Shown here: in pieces, positions 16,001 through 25,182 of the stretch | Layout: every line of letters begins with the position of its first letter | Numbering within the stretch: the first letter of the stretch is position 1 | NCBI RefSeq assembly: GCF_003585765.1 | Contig: NZ_CP021235.1 | Span: 558,001 to 622,000, forward strand | Source of the DNA: Pontibacter actiniarum | GTDB taxonomy: Bacteria > Bacteroidota > Bacteroidia > Cytophagales > Hymenobacteraceae | Length of the DNA: 64,000 nt | Direction of reading: 5' to 3' | The notes under the pieces: model-generated | The model's database searches: none | The model's input: only the letters and a program-made list of their open reading frames with translations | What the model was told of the DNA's origin: nothing | Made by a program: the position numbers and the translations under genes

Positions 16001-17404
16001 TTATACTTCTGCAAGAAACTCGGGTTCTTGCCTGGGTACCTGCAGGTGCTGTAGCATAATATCAAACACATCCACTGCCTGCACCTCCTGCGGCAGCTCG
16101 GGCCTATACTTGGTCAGCAGAAGCGGCCATTCGTTCTTATCTTCGGGAACGCGGCCGTGGGAGCCCTTTACCAGGGTGGCATCCAGCGGAATAATATCCA
16201 GCACGGTGCGGAAGCCCAGTTTTTTGCGCAGCAGCTTTCCGGCGACCAGCGGCATCGGGAATTTTATCTTCGGGTCGATAAACATTTCCACCGGGTCGAA
16301 GCCGGGCTTTTTATGAATGTCTACCATGCGGGCGTAGTCCGGGGCCTTTTTATCGTCCAGCCAGAAGTAGTAGGTAAACCAGGCATGGGGCTTAGCGACC
16401 ACCACCAGCTCGCCGCAGCGTTCGTGCGCCAGCCGGTACTTGTACCGCTCCTTGCCCTCCAGCACCTCTTCCACACCCGCTGTCTGCTGTAGCAGCTGTT
16501 TCACCTCTGCCGTTTTAGCTTTGTCTTTTACATAAACATGGGCCACCTGGTGGTCGGCCACGGCGAAGGCTTCGCTCATGGCCATGTCCAGCAGCTCGGT
16601 GCCCCGCTCCACCCGCACGTTCAGGTAGCCTTTCTCGCGCAGCACACGGTTCAGGTGCACCGGCTGGTTCACATCCGAAATACCGTACTCCGACAGCACC
16701 ATTACCTGAGCGCCCCGGGCTTCGTAAAACGAAATCAGCTCGCCGGCTACGGTGTCTATCTCCTGCAGGTCCTTGGCTATGCGCGGGTCAGACGGGCCGA
16801 GGCGCTGCAGGTTGTAGTCCAGGTGCGGCAGGTAGATCAGCGTGAGCGTGGGGTTGTACAGGTTGTCTGTGATGATACTCGCGTCGGCGATCCACTTGCT
16901 CGACTTTATGGAGGTGTTTGGCCCCCAGTAGTTAAACAGCGGAAAAGTGCCCAGCTGCGCCTGCAGCGTATCGCGCAGGTCGGCGGGTTGGGTGTAGCAG
17001 TCAGGGAGCTTCCGGCCGTCGGCCAGGTACTGCGGGCGCGGCGTCAGGGTGTAGTCGGCGGTGGTGTTCATATTGTACCACCAGCCCATGTTGGCCACGG
17101 TAAAAGTAGGGTCGACGGCCTTGGCCAGTTCCCACACCTTCGGCGCCTGCACCAGCTTGTTCGACTGGCGCCACAGCTTTATCTCGTCCTCCTCTCTAAA
17201 GTACCAGCCGTTGGCCACAATGCCGTGCTCCTCGGGCCACTTGCCGGTGAGGTACGTGGACTGGGCCGTGCAGGTAACAGCCGGAAGTACGGGTTTTATA
17301 CTTGTTTGCTGCGCCGTTGCAGCCCATTTAGCCAGGTTGGGGGTATGTTTACCGATTAGGGATTTCGTGAGCCCTACGATGTTCAGAACTACCGTTTTCT
17401 GCAT
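16001..17404 (-). CDS. eboF: EboF-type alkaline phosphatase-superfamily protein
   Basis: A 467-residue protein of the nucleotide pyrophosphatase/phosphodiesterase group of the alkaline phosphatase superfamily. The N-terminal VVLNIVGLT strand, the nucleophile region PAVTCTAQSTYLTGKWPEEHGI, and later metal sites (YLPHLDYNLQR; LSEYGISDV; VKGSHGRVP) are visible. No signal peptide is present, so it is probably cytoplasmic. It is the last gene of eboA-F. Its start lies 56 bases inside eboE, an unusually long overlap. The physiological substrate is unknown for the whole family. Confidence 0.9.
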   Translation of the reverse strand: MQKTVVLNIVGLTKSLIGKHTPNLAKWAATAQQTSIKPVLPAVTCTAQSTYLTGKWPEEHGIVANGWYFREEDEIKLWRQSNKLVQAPKVWELAKAVDPTFTVANMGWWYNMNTTADYTLTPRPQYLADGRKLPDCYTQPADLRDTLQAQLGTFPLFNYWGPNTSIKSSKWIADASIITDNLYNPTLTLIYLPHLDYNLQRLGPSDPRIAKDLQEIDTVAGELISFYEARGAQVMVLSEYGISDVNQPVHLNRVLREKGYLNVRVERGTELLDMAMSEAFAVADHQVAHVYVKDKAKTAEVKQLLQQTAGVEEVLEGKERYKYRLAHERCGELVVVAKPHAWFTYYFWLDDKKAPDYARMVDIHKKPGFDPVEMFIDPKIKFPMPLVAGKLLRKKLGFRTVLDIIPLDATLVKGSHGRVPEDKNEWPLLLTKYRPELPQEVQAVDVFDIMLQHLQVPRQEPEFLAEV

Positions 17405-18635
17405 TATGAGTTTTGTTGATATGTTCGATTACCCACTCCAGCTCGCGCCGGATGGATAGGGAAAGGTCTTTTTTGAGGTCTTCCGGGAGAACGTCCCAGG
17501 TGTAGGTCTCCACCTCCAGGTGCTGTGTTACGTTGTTTTGCTGTAGCAGCCGCAGCACTTCCGCCACATCCTCCTGCGTAGACTGCAACTCGTTGTACTC
17601 CTGCGTAAACAGCGGCACGTGGAAGTGCGTGCGCCACTCCACGGCGTTGGGCTTGCGGATGTGCTGCAGTGCGAAGGTCAGGTCCGGGTACTGCGTCAGG
17701 TTGCCTTCGTTGTCCTTTTCCACCACCTGGTGCAGGTAGGTCGATTCGGCAAAGGTGGCCATGGTTTCGGCTATCTCGCCGCGTGTTTCCACATCCTCCG
17801 GCAGCCTGGTTTTGAGGGCGGCGCTGAGCTGTATCTTCCCGATCCGGATGCCCGCGTGCCGCAGCTTGGCAAAGGCCTCTGCCGGCTTCTCGTAGGCCAG
17901 GGCGAAATGGCACACGTCGTAGCAAAGCTGCAGGTGCGTGTACAGGGCCTCCCGGGCTTCATCCTTTGTCAGGGGCAGCTCTTCCTGTTCCTGCAGCTTC
18001 TGCAGGCCCATCGGCAGCAGCCACTCCTGGTAAAAGTTGATCACCTCATTGGAGTTCTCCAGCAGCCCGTCCGGCTCCGGCTCCAGGTCGAGGTGTATGG
18101 TTTTGCCCGTGCGCTGCTTTAGCTTCAGGAGCTCTTCCACCAGCTGCACCAGGTGCTTGGCAGACTGTGCGTAAACGGACTTCTTTTTCTGGTCATCCTC
18201 CTCCAGCAGCCAGGGCTTGTAGGAGAGGGGAGAGGTGGAGATGCCGCCTTCCATGCCCTCGGGCAGCAGCTCTGCCAGCACCTTCGCCAGGCGAACCGTG
18301 TAGCCCAGGCGGTCGGCCGTGGTCCAGTCGGGCTGGTGCACCTTGTCCTTTACCTCCTGATGATGGAAACCGCCGTAGGGGAAACCATTCATGGTGAACA
18401 CGTACAGATCCTGCTCCTGCAGCCAGCCTTTCAGCTTTGGCAGGCGGTCCCCTTCTAGTAGCTCCTCGCTGGCCTTGTGCGAAAGGCGCAGGCCAATGCC
18501 GAAGGGTTTGTCGGGGGAGAGTTCTTTTTTAAGCGGAGGCAAGTATGTTTTCAGGTTTTGGTACACCTCGCTCCAGCTTTCGCCGGGGTGGATGTTGGTA
18601 CAGTACGTCAGGTGATAGCCTTGGTCCAGGTACAT
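17349..18635 (-). CDS. eboE: EboE-type xylose isomerase-like TIM-barrel protein
   Basis: A 428-residue protein resembling sugar-phosphate isomerase/AP endonuclease 2 barrels. Family segments are GYHLTYCTNIHPGESW at the N terminus, GLRLSHKASEEL, TMNGFPYGGFHH, the metal-site strand HLDLEPEPDG, and LCYDVCHFALAYE. The ATG at 18633-18635 directly precedes the conserved start. An ATG 45 bases upstream is possible. The 3' end overlaps eboF by 56 bases in another frame. The reaction is not known. Confidence 0.9.
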   Translation of the reverse strand: MYLDQGYHLTYCTNIHPGESWSEVYQNLKTYLPPLKKELSPDKPFGIGLRLSHKASEELLEGDRLPKLKGWLQEQDLYVFTMNGFPYGGFHHQEVKDKVHQPDWTTADRLGYTVRLAKVLAELLPEGMEGGISTSPLSYKPWLLEEDDQKKKSVYAQSAKHLVQLVEELLKLKQRTGKTIHLDLEPEPDGLLENSNEVINFYQEWLLPMGLQKLQEQEELPLTKDEAREALYTHLQLCYDVCHFALAYEKPAEAFAKLRHAGIRIGKIQLSAALKTRLPEDVETRGEIAETMATFAESTYLHQVVEKDNEGNLTQYPDLTFALQHIRKPNAVEWRTHFHVPLFTQEYNELQSTQEDVAEVLRLLQQNNVTQHLEVETYTWDVLPEDLKKDLSLSIRRELEWVIEHINKTHNAENGSSEHRRAHEIPNR

Positions 18636-18700
18636 TTTTATCAGGTTAGGTGAGAAAATTGCAGCAGGTTTATACTTCAAACCAACTGCCCCGTCTGTGC

Positions 18701-19879
18701 TTATACTTGCGAAAGCGGCTGAGGTTGACGTTTTTTCTGTAGAAGGGCAATGGCCTGTTGCACAAGGTGCTCATCTACGTGGTGAACCTCTTCGCCCACC
18801 CCGATCTGGCGCAGCAGCATAATGGTCAGCTCGCCGCCCAGGTGCTCCCGGAATTCCCGCAGGCCCTGTATCACGGCCAGCTGCCCGTCCGGGGTTTGCT
18901 GTGCCAGCTCCGGGGTAAAAAGCTCAAAGCCCAGCTCCTGCAGCAGGTCCAGCACATCGTCCTGCTCGGCTTCGGTCAGGAGGCCCTGGAGCTGCGAGTA
19001 AACCACATCCAGCGCAATGCCGATGGCGACGGCTTCCCCGTGGCGCAGGCTGTACTTGCTGAGCTGCTCCAGCTTGTGTGCCGCCCAGTGGCCAAAGTCC
19101 AGCGGACGGGAGGAGCCCAGCTCAAAGGGGTCCGGGCCGCCGATGTGCTCCACGTGCAGTTCTGCGCAGCGGTGGATGAGCTGCTGCATGGCCTCCATGT
19201 CGCGCTGCGCCAGCTTTCCGGCATCCTGCTTGATGCGTTGGTAAAAGGCCGCATCCTTGATAAGGGCTACCTTTACAGCCTCCGAAATCCCGGACCGCCA
19301 GTCGCGGTCTTCCAGCGTCAGCAGAAAGTTGCTGTCGTTGATTACGGCAAAAGGGGGCGCGAACGTGCCGAGGAAGTTTTTCTTGCCAAAGGCGTTAATG
19401 CCGTTCTTTACGCCTACGCCGGAGTCGTTCTGCGACAGCACGGTACTGGGAACGCGTATGTGGCGGATGCCGCGGTGTGCAATGGCGGCGGCAAAGCCTG
19501 CCAGGTCTAGCACGGCCCCTCCGCCGATCGCGATCAGGTAGGAGTGGCGGCACACGCCGAATTTGTTGATAGAGGAAAGTATGGCTTGCAGGTGCTCCTT
19601 GCTGTTCTTGGCCTCCTCGCCGCCCGGCAACACAAGCGGTGCCGCCACCTGCTGCAGTGCATCGGGGTGCGCCAAGGTGTAATGGTGGATGTGCTCAAGC
19701 AGTTGCGGGTGCGCTTCGGCCACGCCGCTGTCGACCACAAACATTACTTTGCGTGGGCCGGAAGCCCTGTCCTGTGCCAGCACATCGGCCAGCACCTGGT
19801 TCGAAGGGGCAAAGAGGTTCTCTGTGAAGTATACCCCATACCGAAATGGTACTGCAAAATTCTGTTCAATCGTCTTCAT
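18701..19879 (-). CDS. eboD: EboD-type 3-dehydroquinate synthase-like protein
   Basis: A 392-residue member of the sugar-phosphate cyclase family (relatives of AroB). It has the NAD-binding loop AIGGGAVLDLAGFAAA and keeps the metal ligands in the expected order: Glu in SGISEAVKV, His in DFGHWAAHKLE and His in LRHGEAVAIG. That argues for an active cyclase on a heptulose-7-phosphate-like substrate. The VEHIGGPDPFELGSSRPLDFG stretch, where AroB has a shorter loop, is the EboD signature. It sits between eboC and eboE with short gaps. Confidence 0.92.
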   Translation of the reverse strand: MKTIEQNFAVPFRYGVYFTENLFAPSNQVLADVLAQDRASGPRKVMFVVDSGVAEAHPQLLEHIHHYTLAHPDALQQVAAPLVLPGGEEAKNSKEHLQAILSSINKFGVCRHSYLIAIGGGAVLDLAGFAAAIAHRGIRHIRVPSTVLSQNDSGVGVKNGINAFGKKNFLGTFAPPFAVINDSNFLLTLEDRDWRSGISEAVKVALIKDAAFYQRIKQDAGKLAQRDMEAMQQLIHRCAELHVEHIGGPDPFELGSSRPLDFGHWAAHKLEQLSKYSLRHGEAVAIGIALDVVYSQLQGLLTEAEQDDVLDLLQELGFELFTPELAQQTPDGQLAVIQGLREFREHLGGELTIMLLRQIGVGEEVHHVDEHLVQQAIALLQKKRQPQPLSQV

Positions 19880-19959
19880 ATCCGGGGCATGTTAAAGGTG
19901 AATGGGTGAATGAGTATGTATTGTTGAAACGGGCTGGACGTATGGCGTCCAGCGCCTGA

Positions 19960-20868
19960 TCAGGTTACGGCAAAGCTCTTGGCGATATAAATGGATACGG
20001 GTAAAAGCAGTAAAACGATCAGCCCGTACTGCCAGCCGGCAAAACCGGCGGCGATGCTGGCGTTCATCACGATCAGGGCCAGAATACCGGCTTTCACGGC
20101 TTTGATGATAAGCTTTGGCTCCCGGGCCGGCAAGGCTTTGAGAAGCGGCGGGAAAATAAGGAAGGCGAACAGCAACAGGAAGGGCAGGCTGTACAGCAGG
20201 TTAAACTGTGGCAACAGCGCCAGGCTGATGATACCCGCAAAGACCAGCGCGTACATGGCGACGGCTCCTTTGAGGGCTGCCGTGTTGCCACCGTGCACCT
20301 CACCGCGGCTTACCATGGTGATGGCTGCAATGTAAACGATAGGAATCAAGGCGATAAACCACAGATCCTCTATGGCGGCGGGGATGGCGCTCACGCCCAG
20401 CAGCAGGTTGCCGCCCCGGCAGGCGCCCATGTTTATCGGCCCCAGAAACGTGTGGTGCTTGCCCTTCCAGTCGTAGAGCAGGGCAAGCAGCGCTACGGCC
20501 AGGGCTATGGCCGCACTGGCCACCGACACCTGCCACGCAGCCAGGACGCCGCCAACCAGCAGGACCAGGCCAAGTATGGAGGCACCTGCCAGGCTGGCCC
20601 GCCCGCTCGGGATAGGCCGCTCTGGCCGCTCCACGCGGTCAAGCTCGGCATCAAACACATCGTTAAACACTACGCCGCCCCCGTACAGGCCGATGGTGGC
20701 CAGCACTAGCCAGCCGAGCAGGTACAGGTTAGCCGCCTCAAATCCGTTTTCCCACAGGCTAAGCGACAGCAAGGCGCCTGAGGCCGCGTAACCTAGCATA
20801 ATATCTGCAATGGCGGTTACAATGTTGGCCGGGCGCATCAGCCGCAGGTATGCTCCAACTTTCGTCAT
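19960..20868 (-). CDS. eboC: EboC-type UbiA-family prenyltransferase
   Basis: A 302-residue integral membrane protein with about eight hydrophobic helices. The first Asp-rich motif is NDVFDAELDRVERPERPIPSG near residue 68. The second site lies around YDWKGKHHTFLGP and is followed by the MGACRGGNLLLG segment typical of EboC. It should attach an isoprenoid chain to a small acceptor in the membrane, giving the cluster its lipid link. Start and eboB stop are 2 bases apart. Confidence 0.92.
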   Translation of the reverse strand: MTKVGAYLRLMRPANIVTAIADIMLGYAASGALLSLSLWENGFEAANLYLLGWLVLATIGLYGGGVVFNDVFDAELDRVERPERPIPSGRASLAGASILGLVLLVGGVLAAWQVSVASAAIALAVALLALLYDWKGKHHTFLGPINMGACRGGNLLLGVSAIPAAIEDLWFIALIPIVYIAAITMVSRGEVHGGNTAALKGAVAMYALVFAGIISLALLPQFNLLYSLPFLLLFAFLIFPPLLKALPAREPKLIIKAVKAGILALIVMNASIAAGFAGWQYGLIVLLLLPVSIYIAKSFAVT

Positions 20869-20870
20869 GC

Positions 20871-21812
20871 TTAGCGTACTATGTTAGATTCCAGTGTGCC
20901 GTCGGTGGTTACGTCGCCTACCACAGGCGTTTGACCACCACGTAGAACGGAGTTGTCCGAGAACTTCTCGCGCTGGTCTACCTGGCTTCCCTGTAGCCAG
21001 TCTGACTCATGCATCTGGCCGCTTTTACCAAAGGAGTCGAGTGCATTTTGGTAACAAACTTTACGCACATCTTCTAAGCTGATACCGCGCTCCAGCATCA
21101 AAGATGCCGTTTTTGGCACCGAAAGCGGATCGCTTACGCCCCAATCGGCAGATGAGTTTACGATGATACGCTCAGAGCCGTACTGCTTCACAATCTCAAC
21201 CATGCGCTCATTGCCCATTTTAGAATTAGGGTAGATGGTAAAGGCAGCCCAGAAGCCTCTGTCCAGCACGTCTTTCACCGTTTCTTCGTTGTTATGGTCA
21301 ATCACCACCATGTCGGGGGCGATGCCGTGCTCCAGGCACACTTCCATGCTCTTGATGGTACCGGCTTTCTTGTCGCGGTGCGGGGTGTGCACCTGCACGG
21401 GCAGGTTTACTTCCTTGGCGAGCTCCAGCTGCGCCCTGAAGTACTTGTCTTCGATAGGTGTCTGGTCGTCATAGCCGATCTCGCCTACGCCTACCACGCC
21501 TTCTTTGCAGACAAACAGCGGCAACAGCTCCATTACCTGCTCGGCCAGCGGCTCGTTGTTAGCTTCCTTGGAGTTAAGGCCGATGGTGCAGTAGTGTTTA
21601 ATGCCGAACTGGCTTGCCCGGAAGCGCTCCCAGCCCACCAGGCTGCTGAAGTAGTCTTTAAAGGAGCCGGGCTCGGTGCGGGGCTGGCCCAGCCAGAAAG
21701 CCGGCTCTATGATGGCCACAATGCCTGCCTGGCGCATGCGCGCGTAATCGTCGGTAGTGCGGGAGGTCATGTGGATGTGCGGGTCGATCAGCATCAGGTT
21801 CTGCGTATTCAT
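20871..21812 (-). CDS. eboB: EboB-type TatD-family metal-dependent hydrolase
   Basis: A 313-residue amidohydrolase-superfamily barrel. The metal motif HxH is in DPHIHMTSR near residue 11, followed by GVGEIGYDDQ, VQVHTPHRDK, VIDHNNEETV and SSADWGVSDPL, matching the expected metal-binding strands. The C-terminal 45 residues are polar and probably unstructured. It is the second gene of the cluster, 112 bases after eboA. The natural substrate is unknown. Confidence 0.92.
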   Translation of the reverse strand: MNTQNLMLIDPHIHMTSRTTDDYARMRQAGIVAIIEPAFWLGQPRTEPGSFKDYFSSLVGWERFRASQFGIKHYCTIGLNSKEANNEPLAEQVMELLPLFVCKEGVVGVGEIGYDDQTPIEDKYFRAQLELAKEVNLPVQVHTPHRDKKAGTIKSMEVCLEHGIAPDMVVIDHNNEETVKDVLDRGFWAAFTIYPNSKMGNERMVEIVKQYGSERIIVNSSADWGVSDPLSVPKTASLMLERGISLEDVRKVCYQNALDSFGKSGQMHESDWLQGSQVDQREKFSDNSVLRGGQTPVVGDVTTDGTLESNIVR

Positions 21813-21924
21813 AAGGGATGGGGTTAAGGTTGGGTGAAGTGTATGTTACGGAAGCAGCGGAACGGCTTTTGCCACCGTTCTGCCGCCGGTTAAAGGTCTT
21901 GTGTTTACTGCTTTGGGGTGGCGG

Positions 21925-22821
21925 CTAGTTAGCGGCAAGCGCTTTGTCGCCGATCAGGCTCCAGCTGATTTCCCCGTTTTCGACGCGGGACTTTAGCTGG
22001 GGGTGTGCGTTCAGGAGCTCCCTGGCGGGGGTGCAGCTGCTTTCGGCACAGGCCAGAGCTGCCGCCTCCTGCTCCAGCTCGTTTGGCTGGGAGAAGAGCT
22101 TTTTGATATCCTCTAGTATGGCCTCGTCTATAAAAGGACCCACTGGGCGCCACAGCTCCGGCGATACCGGCCTGCCGGCGGCCCAGCGCTCGTGGGCGTA
22201 GTCCGACAGGATGCGGGCCAACTTGGCGTTGCTGCGCTTTTCGATGCCGTAGATGCGGAAAACGGGCTTGCCCACAAACAGCGTCTTCAGCACCATGTTG
22301 TTCCAGGCGTCCTCGTGCATGTAGTCAGCAGGGTAGGGGTTGTCCAGGGCCACCGCCTCGAACACGTCGCCCATGTTGGTGCGGAAGCCCTCGGCGGCCC
22401 TGCTCCGGAACAGCTCCGGGTGCGGCAGTAGCGGGAGGGCAGCGTACAGCGCCACCAACTCGCCCATGTCGGCGGTGTTGAACAGCGTCTCGATGGTATC
22501 ACGGAAGGCCTCGCCATCCTGGTAAGGCTGCGAAAGTATCAGAAGCGTGCGTGCGGTTTGGGCGGCGTTCCAGCGGCTTGGGTTAAACCCGGGCCGGATC
22601 AGGTTAGCCATTTCTATTTCGTGTTGCGAGAGGTGCAGCGGCTCTCGTCCTACAAAGCGGGGGGCGGCGCTAAAGGCCAGGTACAGGTCTTTAGGGGTAG
22701 CGCCTTCGGCATCGATGAGCTCCATTTTCTTTGTGAGCCATTCCTGCCCCTGTGTGGTGGTGCTGCGCTCCAGCAGCTCTTTCAGAAATGTTTTGGTTGC
22801 GTAGATGTCTGCCTGATACAC
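21925..22821 (-). CDS. eboA: EboA-domain protein
   Basis: A 298-residue, mainly helical protein with no catalytic motif that I can recognise. The EboA family marks seen are LYLAFSAAPRFVGREPL near residue 48, the central NNMVLKTLFVGKPVFRI, and LARILSDYAHERWAAGRPV. Upstream in frame is a stop, so the start is a GTG at 22819-22821. It is the first gene of the cluster. A TATATTTG box on the minus strand (23313-23320) is a possible but distant promoter. Confidence 0.88.
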   Translation of the reverse strand: MYQADIYATKTFLKELLERSTTTQGQEWLTKKMELIDAEGATPKDLYLAFSAAPRFVGREPLHLSQHEIEMANLIRPGFNPSRWNAAQTARTLLILSQPYQDGEAFRDTIETLFNTADMGELVALYAALPLLPHPELFRSRAAEGFRTNMGDVFEAVALDNPYPADYMHEDAWNNMVLKTLFVGKPVFRIYGIEKRSNAKLARILSDYAHERWAAGRPVSPELWRPVGPFIDEAILEDIKKLFSQPNELEQEAAALACAESSCTPARELLNAHPQLKSRVENGEISWSLIGDKALAAN

Positions 22822-23468
22822 AGTTGAAAAGGGTTAGGGTCGTAAGACAATCTGGCGGCTTTCTTGTTCCTGGCCTAGCGTTGACCGGCCGAGCGCGCAA
22901 ATGCCCGTGGCCGGAGAGTATGAACTTATTGCAGGAACAGCTATATAGCCATTAAACTATTACTACCTGATTTTTTACGGCCACAGAAGAAGAAGGTTTA
23001 TGCCTGGGCTGCTCTTCTAAGGCCTGTGCTGCTGGTGCCCTGCCCGTGCCACCGGACTTCTCCCTCTGTTGCTGGCAGATACGGGAGGGAGGTACCTTTA
23101 TATTATTGCGTAAAAAAGTGGGTTGAATTTTAAATAGGACTGTTTGCAAAAGGTGTTTTAACACTGATTACCTAGTTAACAGTGTTACAATACTGTTACT
23201 AAAACATAAAATTGTATCAAGCTGGCAACCTTTTGTTTCCTGGCAAAGTATAGCCTTACAACTGCACTTCTGCAGTAATTATACATTGATATTTCGTGAA
23301 GGATAGTTACCTCAAATATAGGAGTAATGTGTTAGGGTCTTCTTTAGCATCATTCACCCTCCTTTTTTGGTTGTTCACGTACAAATGAAGATTGGTTGTG
23401 TTATTCTGTTTTAGTATTGAACTATATCGCCTCGGTTGATGTGTATCCTGTAGAAGCTTGAAAGAATT
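22822..23468. other. Divergent intergenic region upstream of eboA
   Basis: No coding frame is convincing. The left part is G+C-rich, the right part A+T-rich. It includes an AACACTG/CAGTGTT dyad near 23159-23185 and a minus-strand TATATTTG (-7-like) at 23313-23320. The region must contain the promoters of the ebo operon and perhaps of the small gene at 23469. Confidence 0.5.
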
Positions 23469-23738
23469 ATGAAAGAACTGGAAAGAATAGAAAACGGACT
23501 AAAGAAAAGTAAAACGCTGTTGTACAAACCTAACGGCAATGGCTTGGCCTGTTCCTTTGTGAATGGCGGCCTGGTAGTGGATTCTTTTGTGATTGAAGAC
23601 AACGTAATTGCCGAGGCCCTGGCCAGAAAAGGAGTGAACGGCGTAGTGGAGGGTACTAACTTTAGCATGCTGAGAAACAACTACGACTGGTTCTCCCTGC
23701 ACGTCAAATCTAAAAAGCTATACGAGACACTAAAGTAA
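23469..23738 (+). CDS. Small conserved-looking protein of unknown function
   Basis: An 89-residue soluble protein that I do not recognise. It begins with a helix (KELERIENGLKKSK) and continues as a compact alpha/beta fold (GLACSFVNGGLVVDSFVIEDNVIAEALARKG). The good codon structure, the ATG and the terminator 18 bases after the stop support a real single-gene transcription unit. Confidence 0.7.
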   Translation: MKELERIENGLKKSKTLLYKPNGNGLACSFVNGGLVVDSFVIEDNVIAEALARKGVNGVVEGTNFSMLRNNYDWFSLHVKSKKLYETLK

Positions 23739-23755
23739 CAAAGCTTGAAACAAGC

Positions 23756-23784
23756 AAAAAGGCAGCTCCCCGGCTGCCTTTTTT
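23756..23784. terminator. Bidirectional terminator
   Basis: AAAAAGGCAGC and GCTGCCTTTTTT flank a TCCCCG loop. It separates the convergent genes ending at 23738 and 23789, and has T runs on both strands. Confidence 0.9.
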
Positions 23785-23788
23785 AGTT

Positions 23789-24505
23789 TTATACCCTTGC
23801 CTTTGCCGGCTTCGGCTCACAGAGCATATCGCGCAGGCGGGCAAACAGCTTTAGCGAAACCTGGAAAATCGGACTCAGGATAAAGGTGTAGAAGAAGGTA
23901 ACGATAAATACCGGCCCGCCTAGCAGGTACCCGATCACCAGCACCACGCACTCCACCACAATACGCGCCTTGCTCACCGAAAAGCCTGTCCGGTCAGAGA
24001 TCGTAAGCATAAAGCCGTCCCGGGGGCCAGCGCCGATGCCTCCTGCCACATACAAGCCTCCTCCAATGCCCACAATCAAAATCCCAAGCAGTAACAAGAG
24101 GTAGTCCAGCCCGGTATGGGTCGCGTCTGGCAACACATCCAGCCACAGGAAAAAGTCAAGTATAGGGCCGATAAGCAGGGCGTTTAGGAATGTCCCGATG
24201 TTGATGTACTTTCTGCTGATAAACAGGGAGACCAGGATCAGGGCCAGTCCGATAAAGACGCTCCAGGTGCCAATGCTAAAGCCAAACCGTTGGGAGAACG
24301 CCACATTCAGTACATCCCACGGGTGCAGGCCTAGATATTTAACTTTTACAGAGATGGCGATGCCAAGCCCAAAGCATACGAGGCCCATAAAAAAGAAGGC
24401 ATAGCGGATGAGCCAGTTGCGGGTAGTGTCGCCTTTGAAAATGTTTAGTTGCATAGCAGGAGTCTGTTCTGTTGCAAGGTTAGTTAAAACCTCCCGTTCT
24501 TCCAT
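23789..24505 (-). CDS. YitT/YczE-like integral membrane protein
   Basis: A 238-residue protein with five or six membrane helices after a polar 30-residue start. The helices begin at RYAFFFMGLVCFGLGIAISVK. GLHPWDVLN and GGIGAGPRDG are the repeated Gly-rich loops characteristic of the YczE/YyaS/YitT family (DUF6198-type). Function of the family is poorly known. It lies alone next to a long repeat-filled gap. Confidence 0.85.
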   Translation of the reverse strand: MEEREVLTNLATEQTPAMQLNIFKGDTTRNWLIRYAFFFMGLVCFGLGIAISVKVKYLGLHPWDVLNVAFSQRFGFSIGTWSVFIGLALILVSLFISRKYINIGTFLNALLIGPILDFFLWLDVLPDATHTGLDYLLLLLGILIVGIGGGLYVAGGIGAGPRDGFMLTISDRTGFSVSKARIVVECVVLVIGYLLGGPVFIVTFFYTFILSPIFQVSLKLFARLRDMLCEPKPAKARV

Positions 24506-24583
24506 TATGTTTTGTTAGAAGGGTTTGTGTTATTAGCATTCAAAGTGCAGTTGTTAACTGCCCTACTTCCTTTTTAGCTCCGA

Positions 24584-24725
24584 TGGCGCAAATCTTCAGA
24601 CATGTGTCTTACTGTAATGTCGAGTTTGCAACTCGACTGGCTTGAAAAGCCATACTTACAGTTGATGCTTGAAACAGCTTCTCTGGCGCAAGCGTCCGCT
24701 TGTGCCTTAGACTGCCCCTGCTTTG
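24584..24725. repeat. REPIN-like intergenic repeat, copy A
   Basis: This 142-base unit matches 60370-60511 without gaps and with about eight differences. It is made of small palindromes: a CTTCAG-centred dyad, CGAGTTTGCAACTCG, GGCTT-AAGCC, and GGCGCAAGCGTCCGCTTGTGCC. A false 60-codon frame runs through it. Confidence 0.85.
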
Positions 24726-24769
24726 ACTTCTTTCCCGCTGCTACCAGCTTGCAGCCAACTTGCTCTTAT

Positions 24770-24840
24770 GCCGCAAGTCTTTAGACTTGTGTGCTTTTAT
24801 AGTGTTAAGTTTGTAACTCAACTGGCTCGCAGAGCCATAG
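24770..24840. repeat. REPIN-like repeat, degenerate copy
   Basis: Carries the same two palindrome types in the same order (GCAAGTCTTTAGACTTGTG, then AAGTTTGTAACTCAACTGGCTC), diverged from copies A and B. It lies 45 bases after copy A. Confidence 0.65.
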
Positions 24841-25182
24841 TTGCATAGCTTTAGCCAAACCTGCTTCAGCTTATACTTCCACAGCCACTGCTTAATGCAT
24901 CTTCAGCCAAGCTGTATTTTCTAGCTTCCGTTCATCCTCCAGTTCCCCAAATACCAAATGTTTTACTTTATACTTTGGAGCGCTCAAGCCCGCGAGGGCT
25001 CGTCCTGGGGGTAGGGGCCCTCGATAAGGGCATCGCGCTGCTTTCCTTTCCTGCCCTCGTGCCTCGGGCTGCCTCGCTCACGCTCGTCACCGGAAACTCT
25101 CGAGGCGCTCAACCCAAGGACTGGAAACATTCCGATAGCTACTGACTGCTACAGCTTCTTATAAGTACAGGACCTTTTGTAG

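Noticed and set aside
24602..24784. 60-codon ORF sharing a near-identical start with the ORF at 60388
   Set aside because: The similarity comes from the REPIN-like repeat at DNA level, palindromes included. It is a repeat translated, not a protein family.
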